A stretch of DNA of 64,000 nucleotides, from positions 3,264,001-3,328,000 of the forward strand of contig NZ_CP080524.1 of assembly GCF_024746795.1 (NCBI RefSeq), written 5' to 3'. The DNA comes from Mesorhizobium sp. AR10. GTDB taxonomy: Bacteria > Pseudomonadota > Alphaproteobacteria > Rhizobiales > Rhizobiaceae. This document shows, piece after piece, positions 61,277-64,000 of the stretch. The notes beneath the pieces were generated by a model. That model saw only the letters and a list, made by a program, of their open reading frames with translations. It did no database searches and was not told the origin of the DNA. Position 1 is the stretch's first letter; each line of letters opens with the position of its first letter. The translations under genes and the position numbers were made by a program.

Positions 61277-63589
61277 ATGGCAACTGTCCTTACCGCCGTG
61301 GTCCTTGCTGCTACTGGTCTGGCGCTGGGCGGGGGTGGCATAAGGTTGGCGACGCTGGGCGGCAGCTGGTACTACGTCATCACAGGCCTCGCCTTCCTCA
61401 TCACCGCTTGGCTGCTCTATAGGCGCAAGTCGACGGCGCTATGGCTCTACGCTGCGATCGTCATCGGCACGCTCTGCTGGGCGGTTTGGGAAATCGGCTT
61501 CGACTGGTGGGAACTCGGCCCGCGCGGCGGCATCATCGTGCTGCTGGCGCTGTGGCTTTTGACGCCATGGGCGAGGCGGGGCCTCACCGGTCCCGACGGG
61601 CGGGCGCCGCTCATTCTCGCCGTGCTGGCCTCGCTTGCGGTGGCCGGCTATTCGATGACCGCCGATCCCAAGGACATTGCCGGCGAACTCAGCGCCGACA
61701 AGGTCACGCCTACGGCCGATCTTGGCGGCAATTTGCCTGCCGGCGAATGGCATTTCTACGGCCGCACGCAGTATGGCCAGCGCTATTCGCCGCTCGACCA
61801 GATCACATCAGACAACGTCGCCAATCTGCAGCCGGCATGGTCCTACCGCACCGGTGACCTGAAGGGCCCCGACGACGTCGGCGAAACGACTTACCAGGTG
61901 ACGCCGCTGAAAATCGGCGACACGCTCTACATCTGCACGCCGCACAATTTCGCCATCGCCATCGACGCCGTGACCGGCAAGGAGAAATGGCGATACGACC
62001 CCAAGGTCAAGCTCGACAAGGACCGCCAGCACCAGACTTGCCGCGGTGTGTCCTATTATGCCGACGCCAAGGTCGCCACCGGCCAGCCCTGCGCAACACG
62101 CGTCTATCTGCCGACATCCGACGCACGGTTGATTGCACTTGACGCTGCGAACGGGCAGGTCTGTGCGTCATTCGCCGAAGGCGGCACGCTGAACCTGCTC
62201 GTCAACATGCCTTACCCCAAGTCGGGCTATTATTATTCGACCTCGGCGCCGCTGATATCAGGCGGCAAGATCATTGTCGGTGGCGCGGTCAACGACAATT
62301 ATTCGACGCAGGAGCCTTCCGGCGTCATCCGCGCCTTCGACCCCGAGACCGGCGCTTTGCTGTGGAACTGGGATTCCGGCAATCCGGACGTGACGACGCC
62401 GCTGGCTGCGGACCAGACCTATACCAACAACTCACCCAACATGTGGTCGACGGCGAGCGCCGACGAGAAGCTCGGCCTGCTCTATGTGCCGCTCGGCAAC
62501 CAGACGCCGGATCAGCTCGGCATGGACCGCAGCGCCAATGTCGAGAAATTTTCGTCCTCGATCACCGCACTCGATCTTGCCACCGGGCAATTGCGCTGGG
62601 TGCGGCAGACCGTGCATCACGACCTCTGGGACATGGATGTGCCGGCGCAGCCCACGCTGGTCGATATCACCATCGCCACCGGTGTCGTGCCGGCGCTGGT
62701 CGGGCCGACCAAGCAGGGCGACCTTTATGTGCTCGACCGGCGCACGGGCGAGCCGATCATTCCGGTCAAGGAAGTGCCAGCGCCGGGCGGCGCGATCGAG
62801 GGCGATCACACATCGCCGACGCAGCCTGTCTCCGACCTTACCTTCATGCCGAAGCCGCTGACCGGCGCCGACATGTGGGGCATCACCATGTTCGACCAGT
62901 TGGCCTGCCGGATCGAATTCCAGGGCCTACGCTACGAGGGCCGCTATACGCCGCCTTCCGTGCAGGGTTCGCTCATCTATCCCGGCAATTTTGGCACCTT
63001 CAACTGGGGCGGTGTCGCCGTCGACCCGGTGCGGCAGGTGATGTTCGGCATGCCGACCTATCTGGCGTTCAAGTCGCAGCTGATCCCGCGCGACCAGGTG
63101 CCGCCGCCGGACGAAGGGCGCGGCAGCGAGCAAGGACTCAATCGCAACGAGGGCGCGCCCTATGCGGTGGTGATGGGGCCCTTCTTGTCGCCGCTCGGCG
63201 TCCCTTGCCAGGCGCCGCCCTGGGGCTATGTCGCGGGGGCGGATCTCAGGACCGGCAAGATCGCCTACAAGCACCGCAACGGCACCGTCTACGACATGAC
63301 GCCGCTGCCGCTGCCGTTCAAGGTCGGCGTGCCGGGAATCGGCGGGCCGATGATTACGGCCGGTGGCGTCGCCTTCCTGGGTGCTGCTGTCGACGACTAT
63401 TTGCGCGCCTATGATCTGACATCAGGCAAGCAGCTCTGGCAGGCCAGATTGCCGGCCGGCGGACAGTCGACGCCGATGACCTACACGGTGGCCGACGGAC
63501 GCCAATTCGTGGTCATCGTCGCCGGTGGCCACGGCTCGGTCGGCACCAAGCCGGGCGACTATGTGATGGCCTACACGCTGCCGAAATAG
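61277..63589 (+). CDS. gcd: Membrane-bound PQQ-dependent dehydrogenase (glucose/quinate/shikimate family)
   Basis: A protein of 770 residues with AAGGAG before ATG 61277. Residues 1-130 hold five membrane helices that bind quinone (WYYVITGLAFLITAWLLYRR and others). The rest is a periplasmic eight-bladed propeller: EWHFYGRTQYGQRYSPLDQI, and the catalytic D452 in HHDLWDMDVPAQPT, with K479 (GPTKQGDLYVLDRR) matching E. coli Gcd D466 and K493 by spacing. It oxidises glucose or a related polyol to the lactone/acid and passes electrons to ubiquinone; gluconate made this way releases soil phosphate. No PQQ synthesis genes are in the window. Glucose against quinate cannot be decided. Confidence 0.93.
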   Translation: MATVLTAVVLAATGLALGGGGIRLATLGGSWYYVITGLAFLITAWLLYRRKSTALWLYAAIVIGTLCWAVWEIGFDWWELGPRGGIIVLLALWLLTPWARRGLTGPDGRAPLILAVLASLAVAGYSMTADPKDIAGELSADKVTPTADLGGNLPAGEWHFYGRTQYGQRYSPLDQITSDNVANLQPAWSYRTGDLKGPDDVGETTYQVTPLKIGDTLYICTPHNFAIAIDAVTGKEKWRYDPKVKLDKDRQHQTCRGVSYYADAKVATGQPCATRVYLPTSDARLIALDAANGQVCASFAEGGTLNLLVNMPYPKSGYYYSTSAPLISGGKIIVGGAVNDNYSTQEPSGVIRAFDPETGALLWNWDSGNPDVTTPLAADQTYTNNSPNMWSTASADEKLGLLYVPLGNQTPDQLGMDRSANVEKFSSSITALDLATGQLRWVRQTVHHDLWDMDVPAQPTLVDITIATGVVPALVGPTKQGDLYVLDRRTGEPIIPVKEVPAPGGAIEGDHTSPTQPVSDLTFMPKPLTGADMWGITMFDQLACRIEFQGLRYEGRYTPPSVQGSLIYPGNFGTFNWGGVAVDPVRQVMFGMPTYLAFKSQLIPRDQVPPPDEGRGSEQGLNRNEGAPYAVVMGPFLSPLGVPCQAPPWGYVAGADLRTGKIAYKHRNGTVYDMTPLPLPFKVGVPGIGGPMITAGGVAFLGAAVDDYLRAYDLTSGKQLWQARLPAGGQSTPMTYTVADGRQFVVIVAGGHGSVGTKPGDYVMAYTLPK

Positions 63590-63617
63590 GGGCAGCCCTG
63601 CCGATCGTCTAGGGCCT

Positions 63618-63632
63618 CCCGATGGAATCGGG
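63618..63632. terminator. Hairpin between convergent gcd and EAL genes
   Basis: CCCGAT-GGA-ATCGGG forms a 6-bp stem 28 bases after the gcd stop and just before the EAL gene stop. It is flanked by the partial repeats GTCTAGGGC and CGTCTAGGC. It may serve both genes, but the stem is short and there is no T-run. Confidence 0.45.
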
Positions 63633-63641
63633 ATGGGGCGT

Positions 63642-64000
63642 CTAGGCGACGGCCTGACGGGGTGACAACTCGGCAGGCATCATCCTGATCGCAAAGACGT
63701 CATGGTCGCCATCAGTGCTCAGTGCGAAAATTTCACCGAAAGGTGCCGGCCGGCCGAGCAGGAACCCTTGCGCTTCGTTGCAGCCTTCGGCGCGCAGGAT
63801 CGACAACTGGCTGTGCGTCTCGACGCCTTCGGCCAGGACCGGGATGTCTAGGCTCTGGCCAAGCGCAAGCACGGCGCGGATGATGGCCTTGGCCTGCGGG
63901 CTGGTTTCGACCTCGGACATGAACGAGCGATCGAGCTTGATCTTGTCGAACGGAAAGGCGCGCAGCGTCTCCAGCGACGAATAGCCGGTGCCGAAGTCAT
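63642..64000 (-). CDS. EAL-domain cyclic-di-GMP phosphodiesterase, C-terminal part
   Basis: The gene runs off the window; its 3' end is at 63642 and the visible 118 codons begin with DFGTGYSSLETLRAFPFDKI. This is the C-terminal half of an EAL domain: the DFGTG metal site, KIKLDRSF (Lys), AEGVET (catalytic Glu) and QGFLLGRPAP. All visible catalytic residues are kept, so the enzyme is probably active in breaking cyclic di-GMP. Any sensor or GGDEF domain would lie outside the window. The last 30 residues after GRPAPFGEIFALS are a short unrecognised tail. Confidence 0.92.
   Translation of the reverse strand, partial: DFGTGYSSLETLRAFPFDKIKLDRSFMSEVETSPQAKAIIRAVLALGQSLDIPVLAEGVETHSQLSILRAEGCNEAQGFLLGRPAPFGEIFALSTDGDHDVFAIRMMPAELSPRQAVA

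Overview
The window reads as a chromosomal segment of a GC-rich alphaproteobacterium of the Hyphomicrobiales, most likely Mesorhizobium or a close relative. The evidence is the uninterrupted dcw (division and cell wall) cluster in alphaproteobacterial order with lpxC, bamD, recN and ligA behind it, an FtsZ ending in the peptide IPAFLRRQ, small rhizobial-style intergenic palindromes, and accessory sugar-uptake and PQQ-dehydrogenase genes typical of soil rhizobia. The genus is an inference from style and gene order, not from a database match. I saw no tRNA, rRNA, CRISPR array, prophage or transposase.

Region 1 (1-4000): the end of a peptidoglycan amidase, a small secreted lytic transglycosylase, the RNase P RNA gene rnpB, a ParD/ParE toxin-antitoxin pair whose toxin has a one-base frameshift near its end, and a PLP-dependent sulfur amino acid lyase on the minus strand.

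Region 2 (4000-30130): the dcw cluster mraZ-rsmH-ftsL-ftsI-murE-murF-mraY-murD-ftsW-murG-murC-murB-ddl-ftsQ-ftsA-ftsZ, mostly joined by ATGA overlaps. Three CCCAT elements with a 10-bp period lie upstream of mraZ and look like MraZ boxes. The only large gap is between murB and ddl. A 15-bp perfect hairpin closes the cluster after ftsZ. Then follow lpxC (lipid A), bamD (outer membrane assembly), recN (repair), ligA (DNA ligase) and a DUF2461 gene. Together these make the peptidoglycan precursor, build the septum, and supply the outer membrane.

Region 3 (30240-42340): mixed housekeeping and accessory genes: azlCD amino acid exporter, an aminopeptidase P, prmA, a Sco-type copper chaperone, creA, a hexapeptide acyltransferase, a small iron-permease-family membrane protein, an SDR, a MATE exporter followed by a 32-codon TMEM175-like remnant, an L,D-transpeptidase lipoprotein and a secreted phytase-like esterase.

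Region 4 (42480-48810): a signalling block with one hybrid histidine kinase and two OmpR-type regulators, a small cation-diffusion-facilitator-like membrane protein, and two secreted proteins: one with an asparagine every fifth residue, and one Cys-rich ADYC-domain protein. This pair is the least understood part of the window.

Region 5 (48850-55060): a LacI-type regulator with a near-perfect operator pair (CGTAAACGTTTACG) in front of a divergent catabolic/uptake operon: Gfo/Idh/MocA dehydrogenase, TIM-barrel isomerase, and a CUT2-type sugar ABC importer (binding protein, one-domain ATPase, permease). The substrate cannot be read from sequence.

Region 6 (55100-64000): a UvrD/PcrA helicase carrying an in-frame palindromic repeat insertion between helicase motifs, a flavin monooxygenase of the CzcO/YUCCA type, a TPR-LuxR regulator, a membrane PQQ glucose-type dehydrogenase, and the 3' part of an EAL phosphodiesterase gene that runs off the window.
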